Shown here: positions 1-6,593 of the stretch, piece by piece | Layout of the letters: every line of letters begins with the position of its first letter | Numbering within the stretch: the stretch's first letter is position 1 | Notes under the pieces: model-generated | Database searches by the model: none | Told to the model about the DNA's origin: nothing | Seen by the model: the letters and a program-made list of their open reading frames with translations, nothing else | From: Ignavibacteriales bacterium | Lineage (GTDB): Bacteria > Bacteroidota > Ignavibacteria > UBA10030 | Length of the DNA stretch: 6,593 nt | Direction: 5' to 3' | Assembly (NCBI GenBank): GCA_016207365.1 | Contig: JACQPU010000184.1 | Span: 1-6,593, forward strand | Position numbers and translations under genes: made by a program

Positions 1-4
1 AATC

Positions 5-3000
5 ATGAAGCGGTTGGCGATTATCGTCGCGGCGGTGTGCGCAGCGTGCGGCTCGGCGCAAGCCCAGAACTCGGCGTTCGGCAAGAACAAGGTTCAATAC
101 AGAACGTTCGATTGGCAGTTCATCCAAACGAACCATTTCGACGTGTATTATGCTCAGGATGGCTATGAACTCGCTTCGTTCTCCGGCCACTCCGCCGAGG
201 AAGCCTACGAGGCAATCCGCACGCTCTTCCGTTATGAGATTACCAACCGCATCTCGATCGTTGTCCACAATTCCCACAACGAGTTTCAGCAAACGAACGT
301 GGTGGGAGAATACATGGAAGAAGGGATCGGGGGCGTTACAGAATTGTTCAAAAACCGGATTGTTCTTCCCTTCGAGGGGAACTACCAGAATTTTCGCCGC
401 GTAATCCATCACGAGCTCGTTCATGCGGTGCTGAACGACATGTTCTACGGCGGATCAATTCAGGCCCTTTTGGCCAGTCGATCTCCCCTTGTGCTTCCTC
501 TTTGGATGAACGAAGGTCTCGCCGAGTATTCTGCGCTCCGCTGGGACACTAATTCCGACATGTTCCTGCGGGATGCCACAATTCACAACTATCTCCCTCC
601 GATCGACTACCTGGGCGGCTATTTTGCCTACCGCGGCGGCCAGTCCGTGTGGCATTACATCGCAACAAAGTACGGGGAGCAGAAGATTTCCGAGATTCTG
701 CACAGGCTCAAGAGTACGCGCAACATCGAGCAAGGGTTCCGGGGTACGATCGGACTGACAATCAAGGAGCTTTCTGAACGCTGGCAAAAAGAGCAAAAGG
801 TCCTCTACTGGCCGGACATTGCAAAACGGGAAGAACCGGCAGACTATGCAAGGCGCCTGACGGATCATACCAAACTTCAAAATTTCTACAACACAAGCCC
901 GGCCATTTCCCCTCAAGGAGACCGCATCGCATTCATCTCGGAGCGCGACGATTACTTTGATGTGTATCTCATGTCTGCGACCGACGGCGATATCATCCGG
1001 AAGGTGGTCAGCGGTCAACGCACGAGCAACTTTGAAGAGCTCCATCTGTTGACACCGGGCATCACCTGGTCTCCCGACGGTAAGAAGATCGCTCTTGCGG
1101 TGAAGGCCGGCGAACGCGATGCGATCATGATCATCGACAGCGAGACACGGGACGAGGTGAAAATCAGTTTCGATCTCGACGGAATTTTTTCGGTTGACTG
1201 GTCACAGGATGGCAAAGCCCTCGCTTTTGTGGGTCAGAAAGCTCCCCAGACCGATATCTATCTTTACAACCTCGAAACCCGAACACTGAAGAACCTTACG
1301 AACGATATTTTCTCCGACTCCGATCCGGTGATCTCACCCGACGGGAAAACAGTGTATTTTTGTTCCGATCGGAAAGGTTATACCGATCCCTCCTCCCTGC
1401 CGGTGGGATTCAGCATGAGCAAATTCGAATTCAGCGGAACAGACCTCTACAGTGTTTCTGTCGAGACAGGCGTGATCACGCGGATTGGGGGAACTCCGTG
1501 GAGCGACGAATCGTCGCCGGTGGTGTCATCAGACGGAAAGAAGCTGCTGTACATTTCCGACCGCAACGGCATCAATAATGTGTACGAGCACGACCTGACG
1601 ACCGGTATCGACAGGCCGATCACGAATTCCCTGACCGGTATTTATCAACTTTCCCTTTCACACGACGGATCGAAGATGGCTTTCTCATCGCTCACCGAAG
1701 CGGGATTCGACGTGTTTGTCATGAGAGTACCGTTTGAACGCTCATTGAGCGTGCAGGAGCTCGAACCCACGGAGTTCATCAAGCGCCTGCGCGACCTCCC
1801 GCGCACGGAAAAACCCGTCGTGACGCTTACCTCAACGGAGCAATCCAGTGACACTGTGGCCGTGCGCGGCGATGTCATCGTTATTGCCGACTCCGCCCAG
1901 GCCGGAATCGAACATGACAAGCAATCCGGACGTGATCTCCGGGGCTTTGTCTTCAGCGAAGAGGTTATGCAGGACACGTCTTCGGGACGGCGCGCGGATC
2001 CCGCGTTGTTCGATGTTGCAGATAACGTGGACGTTGACGGCAACTTCGTCCCCAGGAAATACAAGCTGAACTTTACGCCCGACCTGGTGTACGGAACGGC
2101 GGGTTACAGCACGTTCTATGGGGTTGAAGGGTCAACGCTGATGGCTTTCAGCGACATGCTCGGGGATCACCAGATCATTTTCCAAACCAATCTCTTGCTG
2201 GACCTCAGGAACAGTGATTACGGCCTCGTCTATTATTACCTTCCCGAGCGCATTGATTTCGGATTCCAGGGATTCCACAGCGCCCGGTTTCTTTATATCA
2301 CGAACCGGTTCGGCGTGCCGACCCTCTACCGGTTCCGCCAGTGGGCTCTCGGCGCCATGGCGTCGTACCCGATAGACCGGTTCCGTAGGCTGGATCTTTC
2401 AGTTATGTGGCTCAACCTTTCCCGGGACAATCTGGATGACGCGCGAGAGAGATCCCAGCGCCGGTCATTCGTGCTTCCGTTGCTTTCCTACGTGAGGGAT
2501 AATTCGATCTGGAAAGGCGGGTGGTTTGGACCAAACAATGGTATGAGGTTTAATGCTACGCTGTACGGGAGCGCAAAATTCGGCAGCAGTTCGCTGGATC
2601 TGCAGACGTTTACGCTTGATTACCGCAGTTACAGCCCGCTGTTCAAAGATTTCATTTTTGTGTTTCGAGGAACGGCGGGACTGAGTAACGGGAAGGACAG
2701 ACAAAACTTTTTCATCGGCGGCAACGAAGGCTGGATCAACCGTCGGTTTGACGGTAATACGTTTCCCATCATCAACGTCGAAGATTATGCATTTCTGACC
2801 CCCGTGTTGCCTCTGCGCGGATTCAATTATAATGCCCAGACAGGTACAAGGTACGCGCTTGTCAATCTGGAGGCCCGGTTTCCGCTTATCCGGTATCTTA
2901 TAGGCGGGTCAATCCTTCCGCTGGGATTTCAGAACATTCTGGGTGCGGCGTTCCTGGACGTTGGATCGGCATGGAGTCATACCGGTCAGTGGCAGACTTT

Positions 3001-3172
3001 CCGGCGCACCCCCTCGGGATCGCTCAGAACGAAGGACCTGTTGATCGGAATGGGAATTGGCACAAGGTTGTTCTTCTTCGGATTCCCGATCAGGTTTGAC
3101 ATAGCCTGGAACTATGATTGGGCCGAGCTTTCAAGGCCTGTGTATTACGTGTCAATCGGGCCAGAGATCTGA
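5..3172 (+). CDS. Secreted metallopeptidase-MA-like / TolB-type propeller / Omp85-type barrel fusion protein
   Basis: Complete 1055-residue protein. Residues 1-20 are a Sec signal peptide (basic start, hydrophobic core, cleavage likely after SAQA). Residues about 35-270 resemble the peptidase MA-like family: HELVH at 136-140 supplies the zinc-binding histidines and catalytic Glu137, and WMNEGLAEY at 167-175 gives Glu170 as the likely third ligand, a gluzincin pattern. Residues about 290-576 hold six TolB/PD40-type blades with SPDGK-like turns near 302, 356, 401, 444, 509 and 553. Residues 577-690 are a polar linker. Residues about 690-1055 are rich in alternating aromatic strands and carry LRGF at 937-940, matching the conserved RGF/Y loop motif of Omp85 barrels; no POTRA domains are visible. 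Inferred location is the outer membrane with the protease and propeller in the periplasm, in a role such as protein quality control or assembly; the substrate is unknown. The ATG four bases inside the window is chosen because the signal peptide follows directly. The domain calls are firm, the function is not. Confidence 0.9.
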   Translation: MKRLAIIVAAVCAACGSAQAQNSAFGKNKVQYRTFDWQFIQTNHFDVYYAQDGYELASFSGHSAEEAYEAIRTLFRYEITNRISIVVHNSHNEFQQTNVVGEYMEEGIGGVTELFKNRIVLPFEGNYQNFRRVIHHELVHAVLNDMFYGGSIQALLASRSPLVLPLWMNEGLAEYSALRWDTNSDMFLRDATIHNYLPPIDYLGGYFAYRGGQSVWHYIATKYGEQKISEILHRLKSTRNIEQGFRGTIGLTIKELSERWQKEQKVLYWPDIAKREEPADYARRLTDHTKLQNFYNTSPAISPQGDRIAFISERDDYFDVYLMSATDGDIIRKVVSGQRTSNFEELHLLTPGITWSPDGKKIALAVKAGERDAIMIIDSETRDEVKISFDLDGIFSVDWSQDGKALAFVGQKAPQTDIYLYNLETRTLKNLTNDIFSDSDPVISPDGKTVYFCSDRKGYTDPSSLPVGFSMSKFEFSGTDLYSVSVETGVITRIGGTPWSDESSPVVSSDGKKLLYISDRNGINNVYEHDLTTGIDRPITNSLTGIYQLSLSHDGSKMAFSSLTEAGFDVFVMRVPFERSLSVQELEPTEFIKRLRDLPRTEKPVVTLTSTEQSSDTVAVRGDVIVIADSAQAGIEHDKQSGRDLRGFVFSEEVMQDTSSGRRADPALFDVADNVDVDGNFVPRKYKLNFTPDLVYGTAGYSTFYGVEGSTLMAFSDMLGDHQIIFQTNLLLDLRNSDYGLVYYYLPERIDFGFQGFHSARFLYITNRFGVPTLYRFRQWALGAMASYPIDRFRRLDLSVMWLNLSRDNLDDARERSQRRSFVLPLLSYVRDNSIWKGGWFGPNNGMRFNATLYGSAKFGSSSLDLQTFTLDYRSYSPLFKDFIFVFRGTAGLSNGKDRQNFFIGGNEGWINRRFDGNTFPIINVEDYAFLTPVLPLRGFNYNAQTGTRYALVNLEARFPLIRYLIGGSILPLGFQNILGAAFLDVGSAWSHTGQWQTFRRTPSGSLRTKDLLIGMGIGTRLFFFGFPIRFDIAWNYDWAELSRPVYYVSIGPEI

Positions 3173-3202
3173 CCGGCTTCGCACGGACGCAAGTCTTTCA
3201 AT

Positions 3203-3243
3203 AAAAAAACGCATGTCTGAAATCCCGACGTGCGTTTTCTTTT
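3203..3243. terminator. Bidirectional rho-independent terminator between convergent genes
   Basis: The arms AAAACGCATGTC (3206-3217) and GACGTGCGTTTT (3227-3238) form a 12-pair stem around a 9-base loop. Transcribed rightward, the only imperfection is a U-G wobble (3214 with 3230), and the stem runs into TTTTCTTTT. Transcribed leftward, the same position is an A-C mismatch, but the stem is followed by a run of seven T, then ATT. It lies about 33 bases after the stop of the + strand gene and about 18 bases after the stop of the - strand symporter gene, so it probably ends both transcripts. The rest of the 84-base spacer shows nothing else. Confidence 0.88.
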
Positions 3244-3256
3244 GAACCGATATTAC

Positions 3257-4771
3257 CTACGCCTTGTTTTCCAGGACTCCTTCCGATTTCGCAATCATCG
3301 TTGCCACCGTAGCATCGCCGACGACATTAGCAACGGTGCGGCACATATCGAGCAGTCGATCCACCCCGAGGATCAGGGCAATCCCCTCTTCGGGAACGTT
3401 GACAGACCTGAGGACGATGATCAGCATGACGATTCCAACACCGGGCACCGGGGCTGTGCCGATGGAGGCAAGCACCGCCGTGAGGAGAATGCTCAACTGT
3501 TCCGCGAGGCCAAGGTCCATTTGATACACCTGCGCAATGAAAACCGCCGCAACAGCCTGGTACATGGCGGTTCCGTCCATGTTGATTGTAGCGCCCAGAG
3601 GAAGAACAAAGCTCGTGATTTTCTTCGGAACACCCAGGTTGTTCTCGCAGGCTTTCATGTTTACCGGAAGCGTCGCACCGCTTGAGCTTGTCGTAAATCC
3701 AACCAGCATAACTTCCCGCAATCCCCTGAATAATTTCCGGATTGGGATACCGGAATAGAGCTTTGCCAACATGCCGAGGAATCCGGCCACGTGGAGGATC
3801 AGACCGAGAACCAGGGTTGCCGCGTACCACACAAGCGTTTCAAGGATATCAAACCCAAACTCCCCGACAGTCGCCGCGATGAGCGCAAACACACCGTAGG
3901 GCGCCGTGGTCATGATCATTCCGACCATCTTGATCATCGTTTCACTCAACCCATCGAAAAAGCGGATAACCGGCGCCGCTTTGACCTCAGCCACCATCGT
4001 GAGGCTGACACCGATCATCAGCGCGAAAAACACGATCTGAAGCATCTCCCCGCTGGCAAGGGCGTTGATCGGATTGGTCGCCACAATGTTCACGATCATG
4101 TCGATGAGATTGATTGGCGGAATGGCAGACTGGATATCCGGTTGAAATTCCAGCTTCAGCTTTTCCAGGACCTCGGGCGACAAGCGCATTCCCGGTTGAA
4201 TGAGATTGACCATCAGGAGCCCGATGGTGATCGCGCTTGTAGTCGTCAGCAGGTACAAGGCAAGGGTCTTTCCCCCGAGTTTCCCCACGCGACGGATATC
4301 GCCGAGACTTGCCGCACCGACAATCAGAGACGAGAGCACGAGGGGGATTGCAATGAACATCAGCAGCCGTATGAATATCGTGCCAACAGGCTTGATTATG
4401 ACCGCTACAGTTTTCACCTTCTCGATGCCTCTCACGTTTTCGAATTTCTGTGGGCGAGTCGATTCGGCGGTCCCGGCAGGCGTAACCAACACTGACAAAC
4501 GCGCCTTGTCCTCCTTTGAAAGCCTACGGAACGACTGAATGATGCGAAGTTGATCCTCCGCACCGAACGTCTCTATCACGACCGTGTCGGCTTTCGCAAA
4601 GACGAGTTTCTCCCATTGCGGTACGACAACCGACTCTTCCTTCCCGTCCACTGCATATCGTATCTCAAGCTCGTACTTGCTCACGTTAAAAAGGGCGCCA
4701 AAGATTGCGCCGAGGACGAGTCCCGCCAGGATCTGGTGGTGCAGGGGAAAAGCCTTCCACGAAAACTTCAT
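3257..4771 (-). CDS. Dicarboxylate/amino acid:cation symporter (DAACS, glutamate-transporter fold)
   Basis: A 504-residue inner-membrane symporter, probably for glutamate, aspartate or a C4-dicarboxylate, driven by Na+ and/or H+. The family signatures are intact: HP1 SSSGATLP (362-369), the TM7 motif NMDGT (397-401), the HP2 region SIGTAPVPGVG (436-446), and TM8 with D471, D475, R478, T479, N482 and D486. Aligned by eye to the archaeal transporter GltPh, R478 matches R397, which binds the side-chain carboxylate, so an acidic substrate is favoured. G393, N397, N482 and D486 match a known sodium site (G306, N310, N401, D405), which favours Na+ coupling. Unusually, about 95 residues separate TM1 (about 12-30) from the VKPFG-like start of TM2 (IKPVG, 126-130), where GltPh has about 15. 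The added segment is hydrophilic and should lie outside the membrane. It is the second gene after the NhaC-like gene. Exact substrate is not decidable here. Confidence 0.95.
   Translation of the reverse strand: MKFSWKAFPLHHQILAGLVLGAIFGALFNVSKYELEIRYAVDGKEESVVVPQWEKLVFAKADTVVIETFGAEDQLRIIQSFRRLSKEDKARLSVLVTPAGTAESTRPQKFENVRGIEKVKTVAVIIKPVGTIFIRLLMFIAIPLVLSSLIVGAASLGDIRRVGKLGGKTLALYLLTTTSAITIGLLMVNLIQPGMRLSPEVLEKLKLEFQPDIQSAIPPINLIDMIVNIVATNPINALASGEMLQIVFFALMIGVSLTMVAEVKAAPVIRFFDGLSETMIKMVGMIMTTAPYGVFALIAATVGEFGFDILETLVWYAATLVLGLILHVAGFLGMLAKLYSGIPIRKLFRGLREVMLVGFTTSSSGATLPVNMKACENNLGVPKKITSFVLPLGATINMDGTAMYQAVAAVFIAQVYQMDLGLAEQLSILLTAVLASIGTAPVPGVGIVMLIIVLRSVNVPEEGIALILGVDRLLDMCRTVANVVGDATVATMIAKSEGVLENKA
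4412..4681 (-). other. Inserted hydrophilic domain between TM1 and TM2 of the symporter
   Basis: Codons 31-120 of the symporter. The stretch is charged, with no hydrophobic segment long enough to span a membrane. It appears to begin with beta-strand-like sequence (YELEIRYAVDG, then SVVVPQWEKLVF), followed by a probable helix (AEDQLRIIQSFRRLSKEDKA, 71-90), another strand-like piece (RLSVLVTP) and a polar tail. With the cytoplasmic N terminus known for this fold, the TM1-TM2 loop faces the periplasm. I do not recognise the domain. Its reading frame continues smoothly into TM2, so it is not a frameshift artefact. Confidence 0.75.
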
Positions 4772-4778
4772 GGAGCAG

Positions 4779-4785
4779 CTCCTTT
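4779..4785 (-). promoter_or_regulatory. Shine-Dalgarno site of the symporter gene
   Basis: On the - strand AAAGGAG lies 7 bases before the ATG at 4771, which is ideal spacing and fixes that start. The 75-base gap between the antiporter stop (TAA, 4847-4849) and this ATG shows no terminator hairpin and no convincing promoter, in keeping with co-transcription. Confidence 0.85.
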
Positions 4786-4846
4786 CGAACCGAGAACCAA
4801 CATTCCGGATTTATTTGAAATCGAACCGCGCGATCTCATGACGGTC

Positions 4847-6593
4847 TTACACCTTTTTGCCAAACAGGAAAAGGAATGCAACGAGCGCTCCCGAGCCGAC
4901 CGCGATGGAAATCCAGGGTGAAACCCCGAAAGCCGTCGGAATGTCGCCGACCGCCATTCCGATGATTGCGGCCAGAATGGCGTACGGAAGCTGCGTACGG
5001 ACATGGTCGATGTGGTCCACAGCGGACGCCATCGAACTGAGGATCGTCGTATCGGAGATTGGAGAACAATGGTCCCCGAACACCGCTCCGGCCAGTACGG
5101 AGCTAATAACGCCATGGAGAATGATATCGAGGTCGGCACCCTGCATTCCCGCGTCGAGGGACAACGTGTGGCCGAGCGGGATGACGAGCGGCATCATGAT
5201 TGCCATCGTACCCCAGCTTGTCCCCGTTGCAAAACTGATGAGCGCCGCGATAAGGAACGTCAGCACCGGCAGCCAGTGCGGTTCAATGGTCCCCCGGAGT
5301 ATTTGCACAAGGTATGCGGCGGTTTTGACTTCCTCGGTCACCGCACCGATTGACCACGCTAGAATCAGGATGAGCATTGCCAGAAGCATTGCTTTCAGGC
5401 CGCCAAACCATGCGTCCACAGTTTCTGTGAGCTTCATGATTCGCTGACCGGCCGTGAGAACAATGGCCACGAGACAGCCAGTTAAAGAAGCCCAGAGCAA
5501 TGCGGCGTAGGAATCGGACTTGCTGATGATTTCGCCAATCGAATAGCTCATACGGCCTTCAGCTTCCAGAGCCGAGGTGCCAGTAGAATACAGGCCGGAG
5601 AGTCCTACGACAAGAATGGACGCAATCGGAAGAAGTCCGTTGTACCATCGCGCCGGTTTCTCGTCGGTGGTAATGCCGGTACTATCAGTGAGATCCACTG
5701 CGGGCTGGGATCCTGCCCGGAGCACTTCTCCCGTCGACCTCGCCCGGCGCTCGGCCGCAAGCATTGGTCCGAAATCACGGTCCATCCATCCAACGAGGAA
5801 CACCAGGATGAGCGTGAAGATGGGATAAAATCTGTACGGGATCGTCTGCAGAAATACGGCGTAGGGTTCCTCCGTCGATCCGATCATTCTCAGACCGTCG
5901 GCGATGAGACCCACTTCGTAGCCGATCCACGTGGAAATAATAAACACGCTGGCTATGGTTGCCGCGCCCGCATCCACGATGAAGGAGAGCTTTTCCCTTG
6001 AGACCCGAAGCTTGTCCGTAATTGGGCGCATAAGGTTTCCGCGGACGAGCACGTTGGCATAATCATCGAAGAATATGACAAATGCCATTGCCCATGTGGC
6101 AAGCTGCCCGCCGCGCGGGCTTTTTGCATAGCGCGTGATCAGGTTTGCAATGCCCACTGTCCCGCCGTTTTTCGAGATCACACCGACCATTCCGCCGAAC
6201 AGCATGCTAAAGAGGAGAATCTGCACATGGCTCGTTTCAGACAGCGCCTTCACAATGAAGTGATCCAGCACCCGGAAGATTCCACCGATCATATTATAAT
6301 CAAAGACAATCACGGCGCCGACCCAGATGCCTGCGAAGAGTGAGATCACGACCTGGCGCAGCAGAAGGGCGAGGGCAATGGCGACAAGGGGCGGCAGGAT
6401 GCTGAGCCATCCCGGAACGACGCGTACTCCGGCCGACGCCGTAAGACCTCCGCTCTCCACAATGAGTACTTGATGACCCGATTCATTTACCATGAGGTCG
6501 GAGAGTTTCAGCACACCGTGTTTGAATCGCACGGGTTTGGTTACCTCTACTCCGAATGCAACGCGACGGGCGCCCAGGATGACAGCCTGATCT
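4847..6593 (-). CDS. NhaC-family Na+/H+ antiporter-like protein, 5' end outside the window
   Basis: Polytopic inner-membrane protein with about a dozen hydrophobic segments. Residues are numbered from the GTG at 6532, the first possible start in the window. Family signatures are FFDDYANVLVRGNLMRPITD (154-173), STWIGYEVGLI (200-210), ATGTSWGTMAIMMP (435-448), GAVFGDHCSPISDTTILSS (482-500) and DHIDHVRTQLPYA (506-518). These are typical of the NhaC superfamily, which exchanges Na+ for H+, although some relatives carry organic acids. A long polar loop lies near 250-298. The GTG is probably not the real start: it has no good ribosome binding site, and the frame stays open for 20 more codons (DQAVILGARR..., 6533-6592) to the window edge. 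The roughly 40 residues before TM1, plus those 20, look strand-rich and soluble, ending in VVPGWLSILPP, so the full protein probably carries an N-terminal extracytoplasmic domain. It is the first of two co-directional transporter genes visible here. Family call is firm; ion specificity and full length are not. Confidence 0.9.
   Translation of the reverse strand, partial: DQAVILGARRVAFGVEVTKPVRFKHGVLKLSDLMVNESGHQVLIVESGGLTASAGVRVVPGWLSILPPLVAIALALLLRQVVISLFAGIWVGAVIVFDYNMIGGIFRVLDHFIVKALSETSHVQILLFSMLFGGMVGVISKNGGTVGIANLITRYAKSPRGGQLATWAMAFVIFFDDYANVLVRGNLMRPITDKLRVSREKLSFIVDAGAATIASVFIISTWIGYEVGLIADGLRMIGSTEEPYAVFLQTIPYRFYPIFTLILVFLVGWMDRDFGPMLAAERRARSTGEVLRAGSQPAVDLTDSTGITTDEKPARWYNGLLPIASILVVGLSGLYSTGTSALEAEGRMSYSIGEIISKSDSYAALLWASLTGCLVAIVLTAGQRIMKLTETVDAWFGGLKAMLLAMLILILAWSIGAVTEEVKTAAYLVQILRGTIEPHWLPVLTFLIAALISFATGTSWGTMAIMMPLVIPLGHTLSLDAGMQGADLDIILHGVISSVLAGAVFGDHCSPISDTTILSSMASAVDHIDHVRTQLPYAILAAIIGMAVGDIPTAFGVSPWISIAVGSGALVAFLFLFGKKV

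Noticed and set aside
5..64. Possible lipoprotein signal with Cys12 or Cys15 in the + strand gene
   Set aside because: Neither cysteine is preceded by a proper lipobox (residue -3 would be Ala or Cys), and SAQA followed by Gln is a good signal peptidase I site. A C-terminal barrel needs no lipid anchor.
455..1045. Long - strand open frame of 196 codons inside the protease-propeller gene
   Set aside because: It lies wholly within a well-supported gene, has no recognisable domain or ribosome binding site, and its composition reads as a shadow of the + strand frame.
3382..3384. Cys477 beside the substrate arginine (DMCRT) in the symporter, recalling neutral amino acid transporters with Cys in TM8
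   Set aside because: In neutral exchangers such as ASCT2 the Cys replaces the arginine itself. Here R478 is present and the Cys is at the neighbouring position, where small residues are common.
3791..4495. A + strand open frame of 234 codons opposite the symporter gene
   Set aside because: The translation is dominated by His, Arg and Asp with no domain, as expected for antisense of a membrane protein gene. The symporter on the - strand has complete family motifs.
4785..4828. Direct repeat of TCGAACCG (4785-4792 and 4821-4828) in the gap between the two transporter genes
   Set aside because: Only 8 bases, not palindromic as a pair and not linked to a promoter. One copy abuts the Shine-Dalgarno, but there is too little to call an operator.
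4857..5447. A + strand open frame of 196 codons opposite the antiporter gene
   Set aside because: It is antisense to strongly conserved NhaC motifs and has no homology that I recognise.

Overview
The window looks like an ordinary chromosomal segment of a Gram-negative bacterium of the FCB type (Bacteroidota, Chlorobiota, Ignavibacteriota, Gemmatimonadota or a related uncultured phylum). The basis is moderate GC content and a large signal-peptide protein that combines a metallopeptidase-MA-like domain, a TolB/PD40-type propeller and an Omp85-type outer-membrane barrel. From memory, that architecture is seen mainly in those phyla. No name closer than this can be read from the sequence alone. 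I see no RNA genes, CRISPR array, insertion sequence or phage gene.

Layout: (1) On the + strand, positions 5-3172 encode a complete 1055-residue secreted/outer-membrane protein that starts almost at the window edge, so its ribosome binding site and promoter are not visible. (2) Positions 3173-3256 are a short convergent intergenic spacer. It holds a strong hairpin with T-rich sequence on both sides, which should terminate transcription from both directions. (3) On the - strand, two membrane-transport genes read toward that terminator. The upstream one (positions 4847 to the right window edge) is an NhaC-family Na+/H+ antiporter-like protein whose reading frame is still open at the edge, so its true start lies outside. 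The downstream one (3257-4771) is a dicarboxylate/amino acid:cation symporter of the glutamate-transporter (DAACS/SLC1) fold. Only 75 bases separate the two, with a good Shine-Dalgarno and no visible terminator between them, so they are probably one transcript.

How they may work together (inference): the antiporter exchanges Na+ and H+ across the inner membrane, while the symporter uses the cation gradient to take up an acidic amino acid or dicarboxylate. The + strand gene is a separate transcription unit with an envelope role, perhaps outer-membrane protein quality control or assembly.

The parts most worth a second look are the one-chain protease-propeller-barrel protein that lacks POTRA domains, an extra hydrophilic domain of about 80 residues between the first two membrane segments of the symporter, and a non-membrane N-terminal extension on the antiporter that runs past the window edge. 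I found no convincing sign of a wholly new multi-gene system.
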